NCBI GenBank assembly: GCA_016711125.1
Contig: JADJTQ010000005.1
Coordinates: forward strand, 744,001-808,000
From: Saprospiraceae bacterium
Lineage (GTDB): Bacteria; Bacteroidota; Bacteroidia; Chitinophagales; Saprospiraceae
Reading direction: 5' to 3'
DNA: 64,000 nucleotides
In this document: in pieces, positions 9,145 to 18,306 of the stretch
How the letters are laid out: each line of letters begins with the position of its first letter
Position numbering within the stretch: position 1 is the stretch's first letter
Made by a program: the position numbers and the translations under genes
The notes under the pieces: generated by a model
The model's database searches: none
What the model was told of the DNA's origin: nothing
The model's input: only the letters and a program-made list of their open reading frames with translations

Positions 9145-11723
9145 GCACCAACAATGAAGAAACGCAGTGTGGATATACACACAGTGGGACTGGTTGGGAC
9201 GCGAGTGCAACGGATAATTGTGATACAGAAGTAGAAGTGACCTATAGTTCTTCAGGAGGTGTTACACCGGCCACAGGAACCAGTTTGGATGGAGCCATAT
9301 TTGAATTAGGAACAACGACGATTACGTGGACTGCAGATGATGGGATCAATACAATTACGTGCAGTTTTGATGTCACTGTAAGTGATGATGATGCACCAGT
9401 GATTAGTTGCAGTGTAACAGAAGACCAGGAGGTAGGTACCAACAATGAAGAAACCCAGTGTGGATATACTCACAATGGAACTGGTTGGGACGCGAGTGCA
9501 ACGGATAATTGTGATACAGAAGTGGAAGTGACCTATAGTTCTTCAGGAGGTGTTACACCAGCCACAGGAACCAGTTTGGATGGAGCCATTTTTGAATTAG
9601 GAACAACGACGATTACGTGGACTGCAGATGATGGGATCAATATAATTACATGCAGTTTTGATGTCACTGTAAGTGATGATGATGCACCAGTGATTAGTTG
9701 TAGTGTAACAGAAGATCAGGAAGTAGGCACCAACAATGAAGAAATGCAGTGTGGATATACACACAGTGGGACTGGTTGGGACGCGAGTGCAACGGATAAT
9801 TGTGATACAGAAGTAGAAGTGACCTATAGTTCTTCTGGAGGTGTTACACCGGCCACAGGAACCAGTTTGGATGGAGCCGAATTTGCCTTGGGGGAATCGA
9901 CGATCACCTGGACTGCAACAGACGGTACTAATTTAACAGATATATGCTCATTCACGGTAACAGTGAGCGATGATGAAGCACCTGAAATCAGTTGTTTGGT
10001 CAGCGGGGATCAACCCGTGGGTACAGATTCAGAAGCATGCACCTATACTCATATGGATGGGAGCTGGGATGCCAGCGCGACAGATAATTGTACAGGTAGT
10101 CCTACATTAGCCTATACCTCAAGCGGTGCGGGAGTAACACCATCGAGTGGATCTACGTTAACCGGAGCCGAATTTGCCTTAGGGGAAACGACCATTACCT
10201 GGACCGCTACAGACGGCGCTATATTAACTGATATATGCTCGTTCACGGTCACAGTGAGTGATGATGAAATGCCGGTTGTCAGTTGTTTGGTGAGCGGGGA
10301 TCAACCTGTGGGGACAGATTCTGACGCATGCACCTATACCCATGTTGATGGGAGCTGGGATGCCAGTGCGACAGATAATTGCACAGCTAGTCCAACATTA
10401 GCTTATACCTCAAGCGGTGCGGGAGTTACACCATCAAGTGGTTCGACGTTAGCCGGAGCAGTGTTTGCCTTAGGTGAAACCACGATCACCTGGACTGCTA
10501 CAGACGGTGCCAATTTAACAGATATGTGCTCATTCACGGTAACAGTGAGCGATGACGAAGCACCTGAAATCACTTGTTTGGTGAACGGAGATCAGCCCGT
10601 GGGGACAGATTCAGACGCATGCACCTATACCCATGCGGATGGGAGCTGGGATGCCGCTGCGACAGATAATTGCACAGCTAGTCCAACATTAGCCTATAGC
10701 TCAAGCGGTTCGGGAGTTACACCATCAAGTGGTTCGACGTTAGCCGGAGCTGTGTTTGCCTTGGGGGAAACGACGATCACCTGGACTGCTACAGACGGTG
10801 CCAATTTAACAGATATATGTTCATTCACGGTAACAGTGAACGATGATGAAGCACCTGAAATCACTTGTTTGGTGAACGGAGATCAGCCCGTGGGGACAGA
10901 TTCAGACGCATGCACCTATACCCATGCGGATGGGAGCTGGGATGCCAGTGCGACAGATAATTGCACAGCTGGTCCAACATTAGCCTATACCTCAAGCGGT
11001 GCGGGAGTAACACCAGCAAATGGTTCGACATTAGCCGGAGCCGAATTTGCCTTGGGGGAATCGACGATCACCTGGACAGCAACAGACGGTACTAATTTAA
11101 CAGATATATGCTCATTCACGGTAACAGTGAGCGATGATGAAGCACCTGAAATCAGTTGTTTGGTCAGCGGGGATCAACCCGTGGGTACAGATTCAGAAGC
11201 ATGCACCTATACTCATATGGATGGGAGCTGGGATGCCAGCGCGACAGATAATTGTACAGGTAGTCCTACATTAGCCTATACCTCAAGCGGTGCGGGAGCT
11301 ACACCAACAAGTGGTTCGACGTTAGCCGGAGCAGTGTTTGCCTTGGGGGAAACGACGATCACCTGGACTGCTACAGACGGTGCCAATTTAACAGATATAT
11401 GTTCATTCACGGTAACAGTGAACGATGATGAAGCACCTGAAATCACTTGTTTGGTGAACGGAGATCAGCCCGTGGGGACAGATTCAGACGCATGCACCTA
11501 TACCCATGCGGATGGGAGCTGGGATGCCAATGCGACAGATAATTGCACAGCTGGTCCAACATTAGCCTATACCTCAAGCGGTGCGGGAGTAACACCATCT
11601 AGTGGAACCACGTTAACCGGAGCCATATTTGAATTAGGAACAACGACCATCACTTGGACCGCTACAGACGGTGCCAATTTAACAGAGGTATGCTCATTCA
11701 TGGTAACAGTCAGTGACGATGAC
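8812..11723 (+). repeat. Tandem array B/B': 10 units of 291 bp
   Basis: Ten units of about 97 residues. The first three are type B (EETQCGYTHSGTGWDASATD, FELGTTTITWTADDGIN). Units 5-10 are type B' (ACTYTH.DGSWDASATDNC, FALGETTITWTATDGA). Unit 4 is a chimera with a B front half and a B' back half, one codon longer. Total length is 2912 bp, which equals 10 x 291 plus that codon minus the one-base deletion at about 9138. Confidence 0.9.
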
Positions 11724-13706
11724 GCGCCCTCTCTCACTTGCCCCCCAAACCAACTGATTGCCAAAGGTCCCGAGTGCACCAACGAATTTCCTGATCTGAC
11801 CGGACTTATTACTTCAGGATTAGTAACTGACAATTGTTCGGTCTTTGGAAATCTCACGATTACCCAAAGTATACCGGCGGGAACTATTATTGGAGCAGCA
11901 ACACCTCCCCTTACGCTAACCTTTACGGTAACTGATGAGGCAGGCAACAGCAGTATCTGTTCAATAACAGTTACGTTTAGTGATCAAACTGCTCCGAATA
12001 TTGTTAATTGTCCTGTTGGGCCAATTGTGGTTATGCCAGACGATGGCAAGTGCACACAATCTGCCACATGGATTGAGCCTACTGCCACAGATAATTGTTC
12101 TTCTACTTTTACCTGGTCTAAGACAGTCTTGCTTGAAGGGGCCATGACTCCATTAGCCGTGGCACCAGGTTTTGACTTCCCTGTAGGTATACATACCGTA
12201 GCCTACATCGCCACCGATCAGGCTGGCAATCCGTCCCTACCATGTATTTTTAATGTGGAGGTACAACCCAATACCACGCCGATGTCGGTTATCTCGGGTG
12301 GAGGGACAGTCTGTGATGACACAACATTACCAGACTTAACTTTCACATCTGTTGGAACGGGTCCTTGGGAAATAACCTACACCGATGGGACTAATAACTA
12401 TATGACCACGGCAACTAATGCTGTCCACTCGATTTCCGCTCCAGCACCTTCTGAACCTGGAACGCTATCATACGACATTATTTCGGTCGAAAGCGGGGCA
12501 GGTTGTATTGGTACTTTTGATGGTTCAGCTACGGTGACGGTAACTCCATTGACATTCGTCACAGAGCAGCCTATTGGAGCGACCTATTGCAAAGATGCAA
12601 CGGCTACCGCGTTGAGCGTAAGTGCAAGTGGTACAGGGACAATTAGTTATGAGTGGTTTAGCAATACAACAAACAGTACAATTGGAGGCACCTCGGTTGG
12701 TACCGGGTCGAGCTATACACCATCTACCGCGGTGGTCGGCACATTATATTATTATGTTGTTGCAAGCAGTGATGTGTGTGATGTAGCGACCAGTGCTGTG
12801 GCAGAGGTGATCATTACCCCATTAACGGAAATAACGGTCCAACCTATTGGAGAAAGCTACTGCAAAGATGCAACCGCAGCAGCAATGAATGTCCTGGCAA
12901 CGGGCACGGGCACAATCAGCTACGAATGGTTTAGTAATACAACAAACAGTACAATTGCAGGCACCTCGGTTGGTACCGGGTCGAGCTATACACCATCTAC
13001 CGCGGTGGTCGGAACAAAATATTATTATGTTGTTGCAAGCAGTGATGTGTGCGATGTAGTGACAAGTGATGTGGCAGAGGTGATCGTTACCCCACTAACG
13101 GAAATAACGGTTCAACCTATTGGATCAAGTTATTGCAAAGATGCGACTGCGACAGCAATGAGTGTCCTGGCAACGGGCACAGGCACAATCAGCTACGAAT
13201 GGTTTAGCAATACAACAAACAGTACAATTGGAGGCACCTCGGTTGGTACCGGGTCGAGCTATACACCATCTACCGCGGTGGTCGGCACATTATATTATTA
13301 TGTTGTTGCAAGTAGTGATGTGTGTGATGTAGCGACCAGTGCTGTGGCAGAGGTGATCGTTACCCCATTAACGGAAATAACGGTTCAACCTGGAGGAGCA
13401 AGTTATTGTAAAGAGGCTACGGCGATCGCAATGAGTGTCCTGGCCACAGGTACGGGCACGATCAGCTATGAATGGTTTAGCAATACAACAAACAGTACAA
13501 TTGGAGGCACCTCGGTTGGTACCGGATCGAGCTATATACCATCTACGACAGTGGTTGGCACATTGTATTATTATATAGTTGCAAGCAGTGATGTATGTGA
13601 TGTAGCGACCAGTGATGTGGCAGAGGTGATCGTTACTCCATTAACGGAAATAACGGTCCAACCTATTGGAGCAGCTACTGCAAAGATGCAACCGCAACAG
13701 CAATGA
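9117..13706 (+). CDS. Giant-gene segment 4: B/B' repeats, HYR and Ig-like domains, C repeats
   Basis: Longest open segment of the giant gene (1529 residues). It holds B units 2-10, two HYR domains (about 11724-12270; CPPNQLIAKGPECTNEFPDL and NCPVGPIVVMPDDGKC), an Ig-like domain ending in TVTPLT, and C units 1-4 with part of unit 5. Domains are Cys-paired and rich in Thr, Ser and Asp, as expected for an extracellular fibre stalk. It ends where GCAAGC reads GCAGC (about 13673). The first Met is internal. Confidence 0.65.
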   Translation: MQCNRRSEVGTNNEETQCGYTHSGTGWDASATDNCDTEVEVTYSSSGGVTPATGTSLDGAIFELGTTTITWTADDGINTITCSFDVTVSDDDAPVISCSVTEDQEVGTNNEETQCGYTHNGTGWDASATDNCDTEVEVTYSSSGGVTPATGTSLDGAIFELGTTTITWTADDGINIITCSFDVTVSDDDAPVISCSVTEDQEVGTNNEEMQCGYTHSGTGWDASATDNCDTEVEVTYSSSGGVTPATGTSLDGAEFALGESTITWTATDGTNLTDICSFTVTVSDDEAPEISCLVSGDQPVGTDSEACTYTHMDGSWDASATDNCTGSPTLAYTSSGAGVTPSSGSTLTGAEFALGETTITWTATDGAILTDICSFTVTVSDDEMPVVSCLVSGDQPVGTDSDACTYTHVDGSWDASATDNCTASPTLAYTSSGAGVTPSSGSTLAGAVFALGETTITWTATDGANLTDMCSFTVTVSDDEAPEITCLVNGDQPVGTDSDACTYTHADGSWDAAATDNCTASPTLAYSSSGSGVTPSSGSTLAGAVFALGETTITWTATDGANLTDICSFTVTVNDDEAPEITCLVNGDQPVGTDSDACTYTHADGSWDASATDNCTAGPTLAYTSSGAGVTPANGSTLAGAEFALGESTITWTATDGTNLTDICSFTVTVSDDEAPEISCLVSGDQPVGTDSEACTYTHMDGSWDASATDNCTGSPTLAYTSSGAGATPTSGSTLAGAVFALGETTITWTATDGANLTDICSFTVTVNDDEAPEITCLVNGDQPVGTDSDACTYTHADGSWDANATDNCTAGPTLAYTSSGAGVTPSSGTTLTGAIFELGTTTITWTATDGANLTEVCSFMVTVSDDDAPSLTCPPNQLIAKGPECTNEFPDLTGLITSGLVTDNCSVFGNLTITQSIPAGTIIGAATPPLTLTFTVTDEAGNSSICSITVTFSDQTAPNIVNCPVGPIVVMPDDGKCTQSATWIEPTATDNCSSTFTWSKTVLLEGAMTPLAVAPGFDFPVGIHTVAYIATDQAGNPSLPCIFNVEVQPNTTPMSVISGGGTVCDDTTLPDLTFTSVGTGPWEITYTDGTNNYMTTATNAVHSISAPAPSEPGTLSYDIISVESGAGCIGTFDGSATVTVTPLTFVTEQPIGATYCKDATATALSVSASGTGTISYEWFSNTTNSTIGGTSVGTGSSYTPSTAVVGTLYYYVVASSDVCDVATSAVAEVIITPLTEITVQPIGESYCKDATAAAMNVLATGTGTISYEWFSNTTNSTIAGTSVGTGSSYTPSTAVVGTKYYYVVASSDVCDVVTSDVAEVIVTPLTEITVQPIGSSYCKDATATAMSVLATGTGTISYEWFSNTTNSTIGGTSVGTGSSYTPSTAVVGTLYYYVVASSDVCDVATSAVAEVIVTPLTEITVQPGGASYCKEATAIAMSVLATGTGTISYEWFSNTTNSTIGGTSVGTGSSYIPSTTVVGTLYYYIVASSDVCDVATSDVAEVIVTPLTEITVQPIGAATAKMQPQQQ

Positions 13707-14180
13707 GTGTCCTAGCTACGGGAACGGGCACGATCAGCTACGAATGGTTTAGTAATACAACAAACAGTACAATTGGAGGCACCTCGGTTGGTACCGGATC
13801 GAGCTATATACCATCTACGACAGAGGTTGGCATCTCGTATTATTATGTAGTTGCAAGCAGTGATGTATGTGATGTAGTAACCAGTGATGTGGCAGAGGTG
13901 ATCGTTACTCCATTAACGGAAATAACAGTCCAACCTGTGGGATCAAGTTATTGCAAAGACGCAACAGCAATGGTGCTGACCGTAAGTGCAAGTGGCACGG
14001 GAACAATCAGTTACGAGTGGTTTAGCAACGAGATAAATAGTACAATTGGCGGTACGTCAGTTGGAATAGGTCCTACCTATTCACCATCCACAGCAACTGC
14101 AGGATCTGCCTACTACTATGCAGTAGCAAGTAGTGATATATGTGATATGGCGACTAGCGAAGTAGTGAACATTATTATTA
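12555..14180 (+). repeat. Tandem array C: 6 units of 273 bp
   Basis: The landmark GA(G/A)TGGTTTA is at 12651, 12924, 13197 and 13470, then about 13743 and 14015. Units of 91 residues encode SYCKDATA, GTISYEWFSNTTNS, SVGTGSSYTPST and YYYVVASSDVCDV. This is an Ig-like (CHU_C-associated type) fold pattern. The last unit is the most divergent. Confidence 0.88.
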
Positions 14181-16063
14181 ACCCACTTCCCACTGCCAGT
14201 ATATCCGGTGCTACTGCTTTGTGCCAGGATGCAGCTTCTCCCAATGTCACTTTCACCGGTGCTAACGGTACCACACCATATACCTTTACCTACACCATTA
14301 ATGACGGTCTTCCACTGAACGTTTCAACCAACGTGGGAGAAAGTATGGTGGATGTTCCCATGCCCACGGATATGCCGGGAGATTTTACCTACGACCTAGT
14401 CAGCGTGGCAGATGCCAATGAATGTAGTCAACCTCAATCGGGATCAGTAATTGTAACCGTATGGCCCAGTGCCACGACGGCTGATGCGGGTCCGAATCAA
14501 GAGGTATGCCCTTCCTCACCGGCCACCTTGGCTGCAAACTCACCCGAGGTGGGTACTGGTGCATGGTCAATTGTTAGTGGCCCCGCAGGGAGTGGGCCTC
14601 TGGGATTCTTTTCACCTGACGCATTGAGCCCAGATGCTCAATTTACCCCTAATCATGGGGTTGGTGTCTATACCTTACTTTGGACCATTACTGACCAAGA
14701 TCACAATTGCAGTAATAATTTTGACGATGTTTTAATCAGTCCGATTGACAATACACCGCCTTCATTTGACAATCCAATGGTTAATCTTCCGGTAATTACC
14801 ATCAACAATGATCTCGAAGTTTGCACTTCAGCAAAATCGAACATAACGCTACCAACCAATCAATATGTCGAGGACAACTTCACAACAGACAATTGTGGAG
14901 TTAATACCGTCAGTAATAATTTTGCCAGCTTACCTGCTCTATTAAATGTGGGAGGTGATTACAAGATCACCTGGACAGTGACTGATTTTGGTGGGAATGC
15001 GACAAAATATGAGCAAGCGGTGGCTGTGGAAGACAATGTTGCACCCATTGCTGTATGTCAAGACATTACGGTACAATTGGATGGCAGTGGACTTGCGAGT
15101 ATAACAGCAATTCAAATCGACAATGGTTCGACTGACAATTGCGGGATTGCTAGCCTGACCATAGACATCAGTAGTTTTGATTGTTCTGATGTGGGATCAA
15201 ATGCGGTAGTCCTGACGGTAACGGATGTAAACGGAAATGTTTCGACATGCAATTCCACCGTGACGGTGGAAGACAATGTTGCACCCATTGCTGTATGTCA
15301 AGACATTGCGGTACAATTGGATGGCAGTGGACTTGCGAGTATAACAGCAATTCAAATCGACAATGGTTCGACTGACAATTGCGGGATTGCTAGTCTGGCC
15401 ATAGACATCAGTAGTTTTGATTGTTCAGATGTGGGATCAAGTGCGGTAGTCCTGACGATAACAGATGTAAACGGAAATGTTTCGACATGCAATTCCACCG
15501 TGACGGTGGAAGACAATGTTGCACCCATTGCTGTATGTCAAGACATTACGGTACAATTGGATGGTAGTGGACTTGCGAGTATAACAGCAATTCAAATCGA
15601 CAATGGTTCGACTGACAATTGCGGGATTGCTAGCCTGACCATAGACATCAGTAGTTTTGATTGTTCTGATGTGGGATCAAATGCGGTAGTCCTGACGGTA
15701 ACGGATGTAAACGGAAATGTTTCGACATGCAATTCCACCGTGACGGTGGAAGACAATGTTGCACCCATTGCTGTATGTCAAGACATTACGGTACAATTGG
15801 ATGGTAGTGGACTTGCGAGTATAACAGCAATTCAAATCGACAATGGTTCGACTGACAATTGCGGGATTGCTAGTCTGGCCATAGACATCAGTAGTTTTGA
15901 TTGTTCTGATGTGGGATCAAATGCGGTAGTCCTGACGGTAACGGATGTAAACGGAAATGTTTCGACATGCAATTCCACCGTGACGGTGGAAGACAATGTT
16001 GCACCCATTGCTGTATGTCAAGATATTACGGTACAATTGGATGGTAGTGGACTTGCAGTATAA
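13703..16063 (+). CDS. Giant-gene segment 5: C repeats, Ig/PKD/HYR domains, D repeats 1-5
   Basis: Open segment of 786 residues. C units 5-6 are followed by an Ig-like domain (about 14186-14470; SGATALCQDAASPNVTFTG), a PKD-like domain (DAGPNQEVCPSSPATLAAN), an HYR domain and the first D units. It ends in D unit 5, where CTTGCGAGTATAAC reads CTTGCAGTATAAC (about 16056). The same deletion recurs nine units later at about 18213. The apparent start lies inside C unit 5. Confidence 0.6.
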   Translation: MSVLATGTGTISYEWFSNTTNSTIGGTSVGTGSSYIPSTTEVGISYYYVVASSDVCDVVTSDVAEVIVTPLTEITVQPVGSSYCKDATAMVLTVSASGTGTISYEWFSNEINSTIGGTSVGIGPTYSPSTATAGSAYYYAVASSDICDMATSEVVNIIINPLPTASISGATALCQDAASPNVTFTGANGTTPYTFTYTINDGLPLNVSTNVGESMVDVPMPTDMPGDFTYDLVSVADANECSQPQSGSVIVTVWPSATTADAGPNQEVCPSSPATLAANSPEVGTGAWSIVSGPAGSGPLGFFSPDALSPDAQFTPNHGVGVYTLLWTITDQDHNCSNNFDDVLISPIDNTPPSFDNPMVNLPVITINNDLEVCTSAKSNITLPTNQYVEDNFTTDNCGVNTVSNNFASLPALLNVGGDYKITWTVTDFGGNATKYEQAVAVEDNVAPIAVCQDITVQLDGSGLASITAIQIDNGSTDNCGIASLTIDISSFDCSDVGSNAVVLTVTDVNGNVSTCNSTVTVEDNVAPIAVCQDIAVQLDGSGLASITAIQIDNGSTDNCGIASLAIDISSFDCSDVGSSAVVLTITDVNGNVSTCNSTVTVEDNVAPIAVCQDITVQLDGSGLASITAIQIDNGSTDNCGIASLTIDISSFDCSDVGSNAVVLTVTDVNGNVSTCNSTVTVEDNVAPIAVCQDITVQLDGSGLASITAIQIDNGSTDNCGIASLAIDISSFDCSDVGSNAVVLTVTDVNGNVSTCNSTVTVEDNVAPIAVCQDITVQLDGSGLAV

Positions 16064-16149
16064 CAGCAATTCAAATCGACAATGGTTCGACTGACAATTG
16101 CGGGATTGCTAGCCTGGCCATAGACATCAGTAGTTTTGATTGTTCTGAT

Positions 16150-17292
16150 GTGGGATCAAATGCGGTAGTCCTGACGGTAACGGATGTAAACGGAAATGTT
16201 TCGACATGCAATTCCACCGTGACGGTGGAAGACAATGTTGCACCCATTGCTGTATGTCAAGACATTACGGTACAATTGGATGGTAGTGGACTTGCGAGTA
16301 TAACAGCAATTCAAATCGACAATGGTTCGACTGACAATTGCGGGATTGCTAGTCTGGCCATAGACATCAGTAGTTTTGATTGTTCTGATGTGGGATCAAA
16401 TGCGGTAGTCCTGACGGTAACGGATGTAAACGGAAATGTTTCGACATGCAATTCCACCGTGACGGTGGAAGACAATGTTGCACCCATTGCTGTATGTCAA
16501 GACATTACGGTACAATTGGATGGTAGTGGACTTGCGAGTATAACAGCAATTCAAATCGACAATGGTTCGACTGACAATTGCGGGATTGCTAGTCTGACCA
16601 TAGACATCAGTAGTTTTGATTGTTCTGATGTGGGATCAAATGCGGTAGTCCTGACGGTAACGGATGTAAACGGAAATGTTTCGACATGCAATTCCACCGT
16701 GACGGTGGAAGACAATGTTGCACCCATTGCTGTATGTCAAGACATTACGGTACAATTGGATGGTAGTGGACTTGCGAGTATAACAGCAATTCAAATCGAC
16801 AATGGTTCGACTGACAATTGCGGGATTGCTAGCCTGACCATAGACATCAGTAGTTTTGATTGTTCTGATGTGGGATCAAATGCGGTAGTCCTGACGGTAA
16901 CGGATGTAAACGGAAATGTTTCGACATGCAATTCCACCGTGACGGTGGAAGACAATGTTGCACCCATTGCTGTATGTCAAGACATTACGGTACAATTGGA
17001 TGGTAGTGGACTTGCGAGTATAACAGCAATTCAAATCGACAATGGTTCGACTGACAATTGCGGGATTGCTAGCCTGACCATAGACATCAGTAGTTTTGAT
17101 TGTTCTGATGTGGGATCAAATGCGGTAGTCCTGACGGTAACGGATGTAAACGGAAATGTTTCGACATGCAATTCCTCGTGCGGTGGAAGACAATGTTGCA
17201 CCCATTGCTGTATGTCAAGACATTACGGTACAATTGGATGGCAGTGGACTTGCGAGTATAACAGCAATTCAAATCGACAATGGTTCGACTGA
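16150..17292 (+). CDS. Giant-gene segment 6: D repeats 5-9
   Basis: Open segment of 380 residues consisting only of D units. It leaves frame where TTCCACCGTGACGG of the other units reads TTCCTCGTGCGG (17174-17182, two bases fewer). That change is not in a homopolymer, so it is less typical of simple basecalling error than most others. The apparent start is the codon run GATGTGGGATCA read out of its natural position, not a real start. Confidence 0.5.
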   Translation: MGSNAVVLTVTDVNGNVSTCNSTVTVEDNVAPIAVCQDITVQLDGSGLASITAIQIDNGSTDNCGIASLAIDISSFDCSDVGSNAVVLTVTDVNGNVSTCNSTVTVEDNVAPIAVCQDITVQLDGSGLASITAIQIDNGSTDNCGIASLTIDISSFDCSDVGSNAVVLTVTDVNGNVSTCNSTVTVEDNVAPIAVCQDITVQLDGSGLASITAIQIDNGSTDNCGIASLTIDISSFDCSDVGSNAVVLTVTDVNGNVSTCNSTVTVEDNVAPIAVCQDITVQLDGSGLASITAIQIDNGSTDNCGIASLTIDISSFDCSDVGSNAVVLTVTDVNGNVSTCNSSCGGRQCCTHCCMSRHYGTIGWQWTCEYNSNSNRQWFD

Positions 17293-18220
17293 CAATTGCG
17301 GGATTGCTAGTCTGGCCATAGACATCAGTAGTTTTGATTGTTCTGATGTGGGATCAAATGCGGTAGTCCTGACGGTAACGGATGTAAACGGAAATGTTTC
17401 GACATGCAATTCCACCGTGACGGTGGAAGACAATGTTGCACCCATTGCTGTATGTCAAGACATTACGGTACAATTGGATGGTAGTGGACTTGCGAGTATA
17501 ACAGCAATTCAAATCGACAATGGTTCGACTGACAATTGCGGGATTGCTAGTCTGGCCATAGACATCAGTAGTTTTGATTGTTCTGATGTGGGATCAAATG
17601 CGGTAGTCCTGACGGTAACGGATGTAAACGGAAATGTTTCGACATGCAATTCCACCGTGACGGTGGAAGACAATGTTGCACCCATTGCTGTATGTCAAGA
17701 CATTACGGTACAATTGGATGGTAGTGGACTTGCGAGTATAACAGCAATTCAAATCGACAATGGTTCGACTGACAATTGCGGGATTGCTAGCCTGACCATA
17801 GACATCAGTAGTTTTGATTGTTCTGATGTGGGATCAAATGCGGTAGTCCTGACGGTAACGGATGTAAACGGAAATGTTTCGACATGCAATTCCACCGTGA
17901 CGGTGGAAGACAATGTTGCACCCATTGCTGTATGTCAAGACATTACGGTACAATTGGATGGTAGTGGACTTGCGAGTATAACAGCAATTCAAATCGACAA
18001 TGGTTCGACTGACAATTGCGGGATTGCTAGTCTGGCCATAGACATCAGTAGTTTTGATTGTTCTGATGTGGGATCAAATGCGGTAGTCCTGACGGTAACG
18101 GATGTAAACGGAAATGTTTCGACATGCAATTCCACCGTGACGGTGGAAGACAATGTTGCACCCATTGCTGTATGTCAAGACATTACGGTACAATTGGATG
18201 GTAGTGGACTTGCAGTATAA
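17156..18220 (+). CDS. Giant-gene segment 7: D repeats 10-14
   Basis: Open segment of 354 residues, all D units. It ends at about 18213 with the same CTTGCGAGT to CTTGCAGT deletion that ended segment 5. Units 12-14 also share their silent-site pattern in part with units 3-5, which raises the possibility of a block duplication. Confidence 0.5.
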   Translation: MFRHAIPRAVEDNVAPIAVCQDITVQLDGSGLASITAIQIDNGSTDNCGIASLAIDISSFDCSDVGSNAVVLTVTDVNGNVSTCNSTVTVEDNVAPIAVCQDITVQLDGSGLASITAIQIDNGSTDNCGIASLAIDISSFDCSDVGSNAVVLTVTDVNGNVSTCNSTVTVEDNVAPIAVCQDITVQLDGSGLASITAIQIDNGSTDNCGIASLTIDISSFDCSDVGSNAVVLTVTDVNGNVSTCNSTVTVEDNVAPIAVCQDITVQLDGSGLASITAIQIDNGSTDNCGIASLAIDISSFDCSDVGSNAVVLTVTDVNGNVSTCNSTVTVEDNVAPIAVCQDITVQLDGSGLAV

Positions 18221-18306
18221 CAGCAATTCAAATCGACAATGGTTCGACTGACAATTGCGGGATTGCTAGTCTGGCCATAGACATCAGTAGTTTTGATTGT
18301 TCAGAT

